A stretch of 64,000 nt of DNA. It comes from Dactylellina haptotyla (Eukaryota; Ascomycota; Orbiliomycetes; Orbiliales; Orbiliaceae). Position numbers and translations under genes: made by a program. This document shows positions 25,076 to 37,100 of this stretch, piece by piece (the first letter of the stretch is position 1; every line of letters starts with the position of its first letter). Location of the stretch: assembly GCA_031310005.1 (NCBI GenBank), contig CM062380.1:3286001-3350000 (forward strand), in the 5' to 3' direction. Under the pieces are notes generated by a model. It ran no database searches. It was not told where the DNA came from and was given only the letters and a program-made list of their open reading frames with translations.

Positions 25076-26288
25076 GATGAGGGGTTGCAGGATAGTTTTC
25101 GTCCATACACTCAAGATTTCGGAGGCGAGTGGCTTTCGCGAAGCTGTAAGCAGTGAATTTAAAACCAATGCTCTGGTTTTGAGTAGAACCGGTGGTATAG
25201 TCGAATTATGTATTTAGGAGGACTATCGAAATTAAATGGCTAATAACTGAGCTAAAAAGAAGATGCGGCCAATGGGTTCATTGAGCTGGTGTCGAGATAT
25301 ATTACACTGGTGAAGACCCGGGTTCGATTGAATAGTGTATAACCCCGCATCTTTATGATAGAATAGGTTCTGTTATATGCACTCACAGCTAAATTATAAC
25401 TCTGTACGATAGATAGGAATCACGGACAACTGATTGGGCACTAGTTAGCCAGCGGGTGCCTCTGTATCCATATGTATAGAATAATTATCCGATATCAGAC
25501 AAATGTTAGCCTCGGAGATAGTACATGGGCTATCGATATCAAACTCAGATGTATCAATACTTTGTGGGTCCTAGTGGTAGCTATTGCAGCCCTTCCATAT
25601 AACCGGAAGAGGAGTTGCATTTCCGGTTTTGGAAACAGAACTTTTCTCCTAGCCAATCCGGACCACAAGATAAACTGTCCTAAACCCAACCAACACAATA
25701 TTCTGTCAACGTAGAATGGTCTTGTGCTGCAGAATTTCGCTCCAATACGGCTCGTTTCAGAGAGGCAAGGGGGTAAAGTACCTGTACGTCTAATGTGGAG
25801 AATATAGTCCGTTACAGCCCATCACTGATAGCCTAACTTTCACTGATCCGGTGGAATCAGACGACTCAGCTTGCGATTTACGTCCACGGGGGCGTTTCAT
25901 TGGGTATCTTGGACCATAGCCCTTTCGCCGGATCGTCTATCAAAGGGCTTATTAATCGTGTAACTTATAATTTCTGGAGTATGCAATGTCCCTGTTTTGA
26001 GCGGCGTTACACCTTATTTCTTCCCACACCCAAGCCCGAACGGTAAATTCATAAAGAGGGGTGAGCCGTATTTACCGCAATGCAGGTTAAGTGGTTCTGT
26101 TATCACTACCAGCGCCATGCTCCATAAATACCGGCGCACCCACTGATGGAATTTGAAAGCTTTATTCGGTCATTATATTAGTGGTTTGTATAAGTATCCA
26201 ATCTCACTTAAGCCTCCGCTCTCGCAGCTTCGTCGCAACTGACATTTAACAACCTGTACGACCGACTTTCGAACTTTATTTCTAGAAC
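25076..26288. other. Divergent intergenic region between J-protein and glycine-zipper genes
   Basis: 1.2 kb separating two divergently transcribed genes, so it should contain both promoters. No clear TATA box or factor site could be assigned. It includes an inverted repeat at 25260-25353 with a perfect 9-bp stem (AAGATGCGG / CCGCATCTT) and additional GGGTT/AACCC complementarity inside. Confidence 0.5.
25260..25353. repeat. Imperfect inverted repeat, 9-bp perfect ends
   Basis: AAGATGCGG at 25260-25268 is the reverse complement of CCGCATCTT at 25345-25353. Inside are a CAATG/CATTG mini-hairpin and CCCGGGTTCGATT. The outline is superficially tRNA-like, but no T-arm is adjacent to the 3' stem and no proper anticodon arm forms. 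Confidence 0.5.
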
Positions 26289-27077
26289 ATGGATCCTATG
26301 GAGTCATACTGCAACCAAGCGGATATTGCTGCGATGCAAGATGGAAAAGGTGCGCTAGGGCTATAATTTTAAAAATAATAATAATTGCAATTCTTAGTAT
26401 TATATTGTATAACTTATGAGGGGAAGCTAATAAGCCCGCTCCCGTTATTAGCGAAGGAGACGGTATCTAGAGAAATCGTTATCATGACGCCGGATCCTCC
26501 AATAATGACCCTAGAGGATTTAGAGCGGGAGTTAGCGGGAAAGCCGTTGAGTGAACCAACAAAGACAGCAATGACAGGTAGCTTCAACAACCTTCTCCAG
26601 AATATCGAAAATATGTCAACCCAGACCCAAGTTTTGAAAACTGTGGCTCCATTCTTTCCAACCAACACAGAGAGGGGGATGGCGGTACTCACGTCTTTTG
26701 TTCACGGAATAATCGGTAACTGGAGCCAAATCAAGGATGTTTTGATCAAAAAAGGGGTCGATTATTTGATGCTAGCTATTGATTCCGCGTGGCAATCATT
26801 CCAGAATATGACTACCCATTTTTGGGACTGGTTATCCGGCCATTGGGAAGAAGTTCTTCAGACAGCTTTAACAGCAGTTGGAGGCGCGTTGGGAGGAATT
26901 GGAGGCACGATGCTTGGGTTGCATATCGCTGCTGGCGTACGCTTAGGAGCGGCGGCTGCAATGGGTGGGCCGGTTGCCCTTGGTGTAGCTCTAATCGGAA
27001 CAGCTATTGGAACAGAGTTCGGTGGAGAAATTGGCGGACTCGTTGGAAAGGTCGTTTCGAATACTTTCAAGAAGTGA
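26289..27077 (+). CDS. Small protein with glycine-zipper hydrophobic C-terminus
   Basis: Two exons, 26289-26349 and 26452-27077, give 228 residues. The intron (26350-26451, 102 nt) has donor GTGCGC, branch AGCTAATAAG and acceptor TTAG, and the phase-1 join reads MQDGK-AKETVSREIVIM. Residues 30-155 are mostly helical and amphipathic, with Trp-rich WDWLSGHWEEVLQ at the end. The last ~70 residues are a Gly/Ala-rich apolar block with GxxxG spacing: VGGALGGIGGTMLGLHIAAG, AAAAMGGPVALGVALIGTAIG, FGGEIGGLVGKVVSNTFKK. This is the hallmark of glycine-zipper segments that pack in or insert into membranes. There is no N-terminal signal peptide. I do not recognise a named family. Possible roles are a membrane-inserting effector or self-recognition protein, or a mitochondrial membrane protein. 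The first exon is less certain than the second; an ATG at 26385 in the second frame is the alternative start. Confidence 0.72.
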
Positions 27078-29033
27078 ATTTAAATTCATCAATCATGGTG
27101 AGACTCACCCAGCGGTTGCATCGCCACAAGGACATTTTAGTAACTTGGAAATCTTATTAATATTGGGTATAGGAGAAGCCGCCATTGTCGAATCTCATTG
27201 TATCCTATATATATACCCGTCCCTGACTTTCTTGACTTTCACTGTATGTTTTCTAAGATATCCCGCCTGCGTTATTAAGCAAAAGAACGAATTGAACCTA
27301 ATACGATTCATAAACTTAAATATCAAATGCGCTATATAACTCATTTTACTCCAATTTTCTAATTGTGGTATTCAATGCAAATACAAACTAATTTAAAATC
27401 CATCACTCAGCTGGTGGTACTGGAGCGAATACTTATTTATGTTGACAGGCCGGTGCTCGTGCTAAGTCTACCAGTCTCAGGATTAGGGTTACAGCAGGAT
27501 CAGCGACGAGAAACCCCACCACAACTCAACCACTTAGGAATCACGCATATCCAGACAGAGCTAGATTGCTGGCGAATACCTAAAGAAGGCTTTCTTCTGG
27601 AATTCAATGACACCGAGTAAGGTTGAAATTTCCCTCAACCTCCAAGCCGAGTCGCTTATCGCTGAGCTGTAAGAACGGCACAAGATTGGTGCGGGTGACT
27701 CAAGGTTCTGCGACATGCAGCTGACCTCCGGCATCCGCCAGCCCAACGCAGTTAGTTGCTGTGGCTGGGCGCAGACAGGCGTACGGAACGTCGAATCCCT
27801 CTCGTTCGCTTCTTCGCTCGACGCTTATTCGCGCCCTTTGCAGCCGATGATTTTTTTCGGGCGTAAAAATGAGTCACTTTCCAGATTATTATTTTTTCGC
27901 CGTTTCTCGCAGTTCCTTGATTCAGCATTTGGGTCGTGATTCGTGTGCACCCGCTACCTGGTAGGGTTGAGCTAAGCGGCCTGCTGTTCACGGCCTGAAA
28001 AGACTCTGCATGAGCCGAAACCTGGCTCGCAATGTTGACTTCACCAATGAGGCGTCGCTGACGCGCACACCATTTCGACCTGCAACGTTCCTAAGCCAGC
28101 ATTGTACAGGCTCCGCCGACCAACCGCTTCACTCGGCTTCCCCGCAGTTCGGACTTTGGTTCGCTGCATTCCCCTGCGGGTTGTATGATCCTGCTTACGA
28201 CTAAATAAGGATTCGTACATGAGGCGCCTTTTCTGGACCAAAACCAGAGATTCTATTGCGAACCCCCTTGTCGGGCTAAATCTTTAAAAGTCTAACTTAA
28301 GTGATTGTTGCTCGATCTGACCATTTTGACGTCAATGCATAAGTAGCAAACTCGAGTTCGCGAGGCCTGAGGCATCGAATCTGTCTGATCCTTGGCTAGG
28401 GTGCGGCTTGACTCAGCCAAAAGCTAACTCGTTTCGCTACGGTTCGCGGTCTGTTATCGGAATTCGGAGCTCTATAAATTCAATCAATCATTCGCGATCG
28501 AGAAAGGCGTGTAACATCAAAGATTGTCCGAGCATTCCCTGCAATGCTCTTATACGCTTACCTAAACCTACCCCACGACCGACCTTCTCTTCACTAGAAT
28601 TTAAATACTCCGCCTTCAGCTCTTTGGTCTCTTTCGCTCTCGTCTTTAGATCTTATCACCCTACTTTCTGACTTGCCCCGCCTGATACCCATATATATAT
28701 AGATCCTTACGTCTGAATACATAGAACCCGATACCCTCTCGCATTTCGTTCTTAAATACCGAGCTCAAACCGCTTCTTCTCTTCTTATCCTTTGGAATTA
28801 CATTATTTACATCTGAAATCTGCAAAGCCTATCGCCTAGAATCTACGACTTTGCTTACTTCTGCGTCTACCAAAGATCCTAGAAAACAAACCAACACAGC
28901 AACACATTTAATACTAATAGTCAGGTGATATCTACACATAGCGAATCCACGCTTCTCAACCCGGTTTAGCTTCCTAAAAGCGGTGGTGGAAATATATACT
29001 ACTGCCACAGTTTGAACAAGTGAAGCCATAGCT
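27078..29033. other. Intergenic, about 2 kb
   Basis: AT-rich up to 27.6 kb, then a patch of roughly balanced GC (27.6-28.2 kb) with ORFs on both strands that lack motifs. A single TTAGGGTTA occurs at 27483-27491 and is not an array. The last ~300 nt, pyrimidine-rich with ATATATATAT at 28691-28700, are the likely promoter/leader of the AAA ATPase gene. Confidence 0.5.
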
Positions 29034-31210
29034 ATGGAGGCTATGGAGGCTATATCTGCCGTCCTGCCAGGGCTGGCGGCGTCCGCTACCGGCGACCCAG
29101 GAAGCGTAATTCCTGGAGGCCAGTTAATTGGTAGCCTGATAGCATCTATTGGATTAGACCCTTCTCTATTTGGTATGTTGCGTGTTTCGTAATTAGGCTA
29201 GTTCAATCGGCCATGGCTAATACTTTCTAATAGTTAAAATTGGTGTGACCTTGACCATCGTTGCGTCTGTTTTTGGTTTCCTAAGTAATGCGTGGGAGGG
29301 TATTACTCAAATTTCCAAGTTTTTGTAAGTTGATCTTCCAAAGAAATTTTGGAAAGATATATTACTAACTGTAGGATAGTTCAGACAACTTGGTCTCATC
29401 TGCCACTATTCGATCTACTGACGAAGCCTATGTTTATATGATGCGGTGGCTGTATAATCATCACATCTCTACCGACTCGAGACTCTTCGGTGTGACATGC
29501 CGAAAGAATCAAATGAATCCAAACTACCGTCAGCACACCCGTTGGTACGGCCAAGAACCGTCCGACGAGCCTGAAACTGACGGCATCGGTATTATGGTAC
29601 GCTCAATCCAACCTTAACCAAGAGATGAGGATATGTAGTTAACCATTCTTTAGGAGGACGACCTCGGCCCTAAGCTGAAATATACAGCCGCTCCTGGATT
29701 TTATCATTTCTTTTACAAGAGGCGCCTAGTTCTTATGCAGAGAAAGCTCAAAGACGATTATTATGGATTCGAAGAACCAGATGTCGACCTCACTCTCTTC
29801 ACTTTTGGTCGTTCACCTGTCACATTACGAGAGATCCTCGAAGAGGCTCGAAAAGAGTACCTAATGGAACAGCGATCAAGCACACTGATTCACACTACCG
29901 TCGCGTCATATCCCCCAACATGGTCCTTGGGCCATCCTCGCCCATCTCGAAACCTCGACTCTGTTATCATGAAAGAATCCGACAAGGAGAAGCTTCTCAA
30001 AGACATGAAGGAATATTTGCTTCCGAATGCCAAGAAGTGGTATCATAAGCATGGACTGCCCTATCGCCGAGGATATCTCTTCTACGGTCTACCAGGCGCT
30101 GGTAAAACATCACTTACATTGGCTCTGGCTAGCGAGCTTTGCCTCCCGATCTATGTTTTGTCTCTTGCTTCTAGCACAATGGCAGATGATGTTCTTCTTG
30201 GGCTTTTCGCGACACTTCCGAAGAAATGTATCATCCTGCTGGAGGATATCGATAGCGCTGGAATCGATCGTCAGTCTTTTGGTGGGAGCGGATTGTATAC
30301 CACTATTGCAAGCAAAAATGATGAGGATGACGATGAAGAGGAAGAGGAGGAAATCAGAAAACGAGAAGAGAAGAAGAAGCTCGCTGCACTCAAACAAGGT
30401 AGTTCCGTCAGTTTATCCGGTCTTCTTAACGCTATCGATGGTATCTCTAGCCACGAGGGCAGAATTCTGATCATGACGACAAATTACCGCGAACTATTGG
30501 ACAAGGCCTTAATCCGACCAGGCCGAGTGGATATGGAGATCAAGTTCGGAAACGCGGATATTGAGATTCTCGAGGGGCTCTTCAAGGCGGTTTACGCAGA
30601 TGAGAATGATCTGCCAAACTTCATCCGTACTAAGGAAAAGCTATCAAAGTCCGAGCTGAAGGAGAAATACCTGGAGAAGATTGAAAGATTGGCACAAGAG
30701 TTTGGCTCGAGAATCCCGTCCGATAAGTTCACACCTGCTGAAGTTCAAGGATTCCTTTTGAGCCACAAATCCGATCCTGAAGACGCCTTGGATGGTTTGG
30801 ATGACTGGCTCAAGTCAAGACTACATGAGATCGATATCCAGGAACAATCTGAGCAGAAGGCTAAAGAAAGACTCGAAAGGGCGACGGAGAGAAAGATCAA
30901 GGAGCTTCAAAAGAAGAAACGTGACAGAATTAAGTCAGAGAGGAAGGAGATTGAAGATGAAGAGAAGGAAGAGAAAGAGAGGAAGGAACAGAAGGAGAAA
31001 GATGAGAAAGAAAAGCAGGAGAAAGAAGAGAAGGAAAAGAAGGAGAAGGAGGAGAAAGAAAAGAAGGAGAGAGAAGAAAAAGAGAAGGAAAAAGAAACAA
31101 AGCTTGGAGAGAATAATACAACAGAAACCAAGCTGACAAACGGCATATCTGAGCTCAAAGAAAAGGTTCAGATGAATATGGTAAATGGTGTCGTGGATCA
31201 CGTCTCTTAA
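29034..31210 (+). CDS. BCS1-like AAA ATPase with charged C-terminal tail
   Basis: Predicted 667 residues from exons 29034-29172, 29234-29324, 29380-29596 and 29654-31210, all phases consistent. The second intron ends at GGATAG|T after a TACTAAC branch. The N-terminal part has an apolar segment near 47-64 (KIGVTLTIVASVFGFLSN) that could anchor it in a membrane. A BCS1-N-like region follows (YVYMMRWLYNHHIS; APGFYHFFYKRR; LTLFTFGRSPVTLREIL). The AAA core has Walker A GLPGAGKT (294-301), Walker B CIILLEDID (341-349) and the second region of homology ILIMTTNYRELLDKALIRPG (about 420-439). An acidic D/E run (about 372-382) interrupts the core. The last ~115 residues are almost pure K/E/R and probably a long charged helix. 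Yeast Bcs1 translocates the Rieske protein across the mitochondrial inner membrane, but fungi carry many BCS1-like paralogs of unknown function; the tail and insert suggest one of these and not the orthologue. Confidence 0.9.
30834..31110. repeat. Purine-rich imperfect GAGAAG repeat tract (coding)
   Basis: About 275 bases on the plus strand are almost free of pyrimidines, built of GAGAAG/AAGGAG-type units encoding the K/E tail of the AAA ATPase. Such mirror-like polypurine stretches expand and contract easily. All three plus frames and two minus frames stay open here, which is why spurious ORFs appear. Confidence 0.75.
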
Positions 31211-34196
31211 GCCGAATAATTACCAGAATCCTTTGGTTCCCTATAAACTCTTACAGGCGCACAGCCTCGTTTGACGACATTTGCTTATTGTTATATAGCC
31301 TTGTTTGCATCTCTCAGCTTCACACCATTTTTTGCCAGAATATCCAATCAGATTCATAGTATTTTCGGTTCATCTACTTTTTTTTTCAAGCGTTATATCC
31401 AGACATGCAGTTGCCTTTGTCTTCATAGCAATCCTTTTTTCACTCTTTCGTATCTGATCCCTATGTTTAAAAGTACTAACCCAAATATATTCATGTCATA
31501 CTCACATGCCTTCGAATCGGAAATGTCCTTAATAATATATACACGCAAGTGCAATGAAGCTTTGAACGAATATTTAATCAAATCTGGAGTTAATCACCCT
31601 ACTCTGTCATTTTTGTGGATCATAAACTCGTCAAATTCGTCTGAATAACGTGATACTCCAGCCGGGAAAATTATATCACTGGAACTCGATGAAAGAAGAA
31701 GGTCGAGGAGGGGGTTGGGGTCGCCGTTAAATGTGACTTGTGGGTGGGGTTGATTAGTCTGTGTAACACTCTGCCTTCCCGCCCCCATCCTAGTACCGAG
31801 AGATCTTGAAGTATCGGTACATCAAGTTTGAGTTCGCAAGCGTTCGAGACTCCAATATCATCTGGTTAAGCAAGCAGAACTCGACACGGGATATTCCGTT
31901 ATGTAATTTAAAACCCCATCTTTACAAGTGCTGGATCGCGGTGACTATGAGCGAAATTGCTAATTTCGGAGACTGGAAAGGTCCCGGCGGGAAGGAAAGG
32001 GAATAAGCACAAACTTAATGAGAAAAGCCCACGTCCTTGCAGAAATCATGTGTTCGAGAATTCAGATGCATCGATGACTACGCCGCTTGCACCTGCATTT
32101 ACTGCCTGTAATTCTCTCATGGATCAGGTGCACTTTTGGTATCAGAAAAGCGTTGGCTTTGTTCCTTGTCAACCGAGTCTTGGACCGACGGTTGTGGAGT
32201 TCGCTAGTCGCAACTATACCTTTTCGGTACCATCTTGCGATCCCAAATCTGCCTACGCTGACATCATATCTACCGAGTTCCCAAGTAATTAGCTTGAACC
32301 TACGGCACATGGATAGTCTTAGTTCAGATCATTGTTTTTTGTGGGTCTATAAGGCTGATAATGCATTTCACACTAACAGCGCGTGCGATCCCTAAAAGCT
32401 CAAAGCACGATCTTGCAGAAGCGCCGTCTTGGACTTCCTAACTCCACCTTGTCATATACAAGCACAAGGACATGGTGCAGGTGCTTTGATCTCCAGCACT
32501 GCTTGTTCTTACACTAACCGTCATCAATACGGATTCTCCTTTCAATATCTTGTTCAGTGGGTCGCTTAAAGGCTTCAATAGCTTACCTTAATATACTTGG
32601 ATAAGCAGCCACAGAGGTTCGAGATACATCGTATACTTTTTATAGCCTTCGTTTGCTATTAGATCAACCTATGCCCTGCGTTCTCGGCAAGACGGAATAA
32701 CCGCAAAGAATTGAAATACGTATGCAAGAACGCGGCGAACGGCTGGTTGACGAGCTTAGAAGTGCAAGATATGATCTTGTAAAAATAAAGCTGATGCAAC
32801 TGACCGGTTCTTCCCTAGCCCTTCCAATTGTAATTCGAGCCCAGACACCACACTCTTCTCAAAGATAGAGCCTTGCTAATGATGTGGATGGATGATGCAC
32901 CCTCTCGACCCGAAGGATCTTTCTGTATCCAATGGAGGCGCAAGTATGAGGGGGAAAGGATACGCGAGCTGAAATATCGAAGGGGAGAGAAGCTTGAGAC
33001 CCTCTAGACGTCATGCATAGCTATCAGCGGGTCCCACCCGGTTTTCGTCACATCCGTTGTGGTTGCTGGGTTTCCCCAAGAGATTATTGGATCTGCTAGG
33101 GTCATCCTAGAGTCTCTCAGTATTTTGGTACCTGATTTCGTTTGCGACAACAATTGTCGCTCTCCTTCCTATTAATTCAACCATTAAAAGCTCTGCACAG
33201 CTTGCGCAGCATTCGAGGCCCAGCTGCTCTCCTAGTTTTGTCAGACTCACGCGATAGCTACTTAAACCTCTTCTTGTTCCTCTCAGCTCAGCCAAAAGGT
33301 TTTTCCGACCGGTGTAAATTCGTCTACTATTCTAGTCCTCAAGTTTTCATCCTTCACTACCCTCATACCAGCAAATTCCAACAGCATTCATTTACCTTTT
33401 CGGATCTGAGGTTCCGCAAAAAGCCTCCAACACACTTCGCGCTACCCAAATACAGTAAGTGCCTTGCGTAACCCCCCAAAATAGTCAAGCAACGCAAAAT
33501 TTCTTTGCAACCTCCAACCACATGCGGAGCAGAGCTGCAGCCTCAAATCGCCTCCATGCTCCTGGGCCTCGCGCGTCTATCTTTGTGGCAGGAAAAAATG
33601 CTTCCCAGTTCTCCTAGAATGCCGAATGTAATAGGGCAAACGCCTTATTTATCACCCGCAATTTAGCGAAACATTCTAGAGACCTTCAGAGCATCCGAGG
33701 CTTGTGAGGCTCTTTGGCGCCTCCACAGCTCTCAGAATGCTGATCAGCTACCACCCGGAGGAAGTATTTGCAAGTATAAGAATGCAGCATCGGAACCATT
33801 TTAAAATTCCGGCATGCGAACTTGCTTTTCCCTGTTTCCCCGTTTATGAATAACCAGCTGGTTCAGCAGCCTTAGCGAATGCGCTGCTCATGAAATTGCG
33901 ATTCCGAGTGCCGAAGCATGCGGGCTCGCAGCTCACAGATACCAGAAGCCTCCCTTATTGATGTTTCATCCCATTATATATCCAACCACTGGGACTTTCG
34001 CGAGTCGGTAGTATGCCCAAGCCCATAAGCAAATTCTTCACTAGTAAAATAGAAACTTGGGAGGGGTTGGCTTTGGAGTGTTCTCTCATAGGCTTCAATG
34101 TCTTCTGAGAGAAGCTAGGGGGTATAAGTTATCAGCCCATCTGCAAAGTTAGCAGCACCAATTTTTGGTTCTAAAGGCGAATAGACTTTACCCACT
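31211..34196. other. about 3 kb intergenic, no gene seen
   Basis: The ORF at 31957-32292 and others lack conserved motifs or plausible splice partners. From about 33140 to 33480 the plus strand is pyrimidine-rich. The final 200 bases before 34197 are the probable promoter of the GH81 gene (TATAAG near 34124), a weak assignment. Confidence 0.5.
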
Positions 34197-37100
34197 ATGA
34201 AATCCGAATATACCACAAACCCTCCTGGTGGAGATGCACCTAGAATTAATTCTCCGGTTTCATTAATGTCTATGACTGTCTCCGTACAGTTCCATTTCCA
34301 ATATTTTTGGGAAACTCTCGGAGAGTCCTTTAAATCTCTATGGCAGTTTATTCCTCCCCCATCTCTTATATCCCAATTCCCCTATGCTCCGAAACATGTT
34401 TCAATCACGCTACTTCTCATTTTACAATTTTTTCTGATACCGGGAAGCTCTGCATTACCGAATCGTCCATATCACTCAATACGTTTCAGTAATACTTACA
34501 CATCTCTTCCAGCTCATCAGACGGCTGTAGTACATCATACTGCATCTCCAAAATCAAGTCGACCTCGATTAAAGTTCATCGTTAAAAACCATCGTAAATA
34601 CCCTGTTCAAACTAAGCGACCGCTTTCCAAATCGAATAGACGCCCTTTCCCTAAAGTTTCACAGCACAATATGACAAGAGTCGACTTCGAGCCGGCACCT
34701 AGTGCCCATATTGAAGATTTAGCTCCTGTTATCCTCTCTTCCCCAGACGATGGCAAACAATTTCCTCTTGGCGGAGTAAATTTCGATGCCTCCACCGTAG
34801 CAGACACAGATTTCCCCGACGAGCCAATTTTTATCAAAGCTGGTGGCGATATTTTCGATTCACCAATTTCGACTGGTCCTCCTTTGGCGATGTTTGAGCG
34901 AAAAGGCGATCATCCAGTCAACCCAGCGGGTGTTGTCAATATGAATGGCGTTCCCGTTGGCACCAATAAATTCTGGGGCAACTTGGTATTGGGAAACGGC
35001 AACCTCGGCGTCTTCGCGCAACCGTAAGTTTGTTTCTATTCTATGAGATTAATTGTTTTGAAACAATACTAACAGTGAACATTATATTCAAGGTACCAAT
35101 TATGGGTTAACAAGGATGCAAATATCTGGGGTCTTGCTATTAGCCACACTGATGCAAGCCAACTGGTATGTTCCTAAGATAAACCAATAATTACTTCCAA
35201 AGCGATGCTAAGATATATTCATGCTGCAGGTTTATGGGCCGGATCCGAATTCCAACCCAGTTCAATATTATTTTAATCCCGTTGGGATCAACTCGTTGAC
35301 GTTGTCCGCCACTGAGTTCAATGTTGCCACTAGCTCTGTAACCGTTGAGGGTCTCAAACCCCACTCTGCTATGGTAACGCTTTGGGCAAACAGATCTATA
35401 TTCCCATCTTCCAAGCGACTTTCGTCGGTTCTAGTTCAAGGGATGGGGTTTGTCACAGGCAGATACCTTGACCTTACCCCTAAAATTAGCTCAGGTGTCC
35501 TCGTCCGTAGTTTCTCTTATGCAGGGACAATTACTGGTAACGGAGTGGCACGTCAAAAGTGGCGTGTTACCTTGAACGACGGCAAGGAGTGGAGAATCTA
35601 TGCTGTTCCAAACAGTGGAACTCGTGAGCTTCAACTCCAACTTATCAATGGCACCATCCAAGCCACCGGAAGCTTCTCTGGCATAATCCAGATTGCGAAG
35701 CTACCCAATACTGCACTTGAATATGTGCTCGACCAGACAGCAGGAACTGTTGTCACCGATGCCACCGTCTCAGCTACTGTTGCTGGCACTGTTGGGACAT
35801 ACAGATTTAGCTTCACTAGCAGCGGAGCGAGTACTACTAATTCTTGCTTAATGTATGCCTTGCCACACCAAGTTGAATCTTTCGACAGCGCTACAAGGTC
35901 CAGGCTCTTTGGTGGTCTTCAGCTCAAGGCGACTACGAAAGGTCTTATGACCGGCATTGTAGCCAATTCATGGACACTACTTGAAACAGATATGCCAGTA
36001 AGCGTCGCTTGGCTACCTGGATCAAACAGAAAGTGGACCGCGAAAGCGTTGAACGCGATTCGAGCTGCCATAGCATCGGAGATTAATTACGATGTGGTCA
36101 ATGACTCAAATTTTTCTAGTCAATACTTCTCTGGGAAACATTTGGCCAAATACGCACAGGTTGTGCTGGTGGCCTGCGATGTTTTAAAGGATGCTGGCCT
36201 TGTGCAACAAGGTCTCGCGAAACTCAAGACTGCCATAGATAGGTTTGCACAGAACCGACAAATATTCCCACTGGTCTATGATAGTAAGAAATGCAGCCCA
36301 CACTACTATTATGATGCGATTTTCTAACTCTTTACTAGCTAAATGGGGCGGCCTCTCTTCATCTTCTTGGTGGAAGACTGGAAATGACGGTGAGGACTTC
36401 GGCAATGCTTTCTACAATGACCATCATTTCCACTATGTTAGTATTTGACCCACATTCAGAAAGAAAATTGTCACTAATTATTCTTCGCAGGGGTATTTTA
36501 TCTACACCGCTGCTCTTCTCGCTCACATTGAGAAGACACAATACGGTACCACCACGTGGTTAACAGCCAATAGAGGTTACGTGAACAACTTGGTTCGCGA
36601 TGTGGCTAATCCAAGCCAGAAGGACAAGTACTTCCCAGTTTCTAGGTCCTTTGACTTTTTCAATGGTCACAGTTGGGCCACGGGTAAGAGTTATCCTAGA
36701 TAAATGCTCTTCAATTGCAGGCACTAATAAGCCAATGTAGGACTCTACGCTCGAACTGATGGGAAAGACGAGGAATCAACATCCGAGGACTATAATTTCT
36801 CATATGCCATGAAGCTTTGGGGCAATGTCATCGGCGACGCTAACATGGAAGCCCGTGCCAACCTGCAGCTTGCAATCTTGAAACGAAGTTTAAACAGCTA
36901 TTTCTTGATGTCTAACAACAACAGAAATCAACCTGGAAACTTCATTCAAAATAAAGTCACTGGTATTGTAAGTATACCAAAGCCGAACGTTAAGCCTTAC
37001 CATTACACGCTTCTAACAACTTTTATAAGCTATTCGAAAATAAAGTGGACCATACGACCTACTTTGGAAACCAGATTGAGTATATCCAAGGGTAAGTCGT

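Noticed and set aside
25260-25353. Possible tRNA gene (7-bp acceptor-like stem, GGTTCGATT inside)
   Set aside because: The GGTTCGA is about 20 bases from the 3' stem with no T-arm pairing, and no valid anticodon arm forms.
27483-27491. TTAGGGTTA, a telomere-repeat-like motif
   Set aside because: A single short occurrence, easily by chance, with no array.
30907-31201. Phe/Ser/Leu-rich minus-strand frames opposite the AAA ATPase tail
   Set aside because: Mechanical consequence of the polypurine coding tract.
31957-32292. 111-codon plus-strand frame
   Set aside because: No motif or plausible start context, and overlapped by an opposite frame of similar length.
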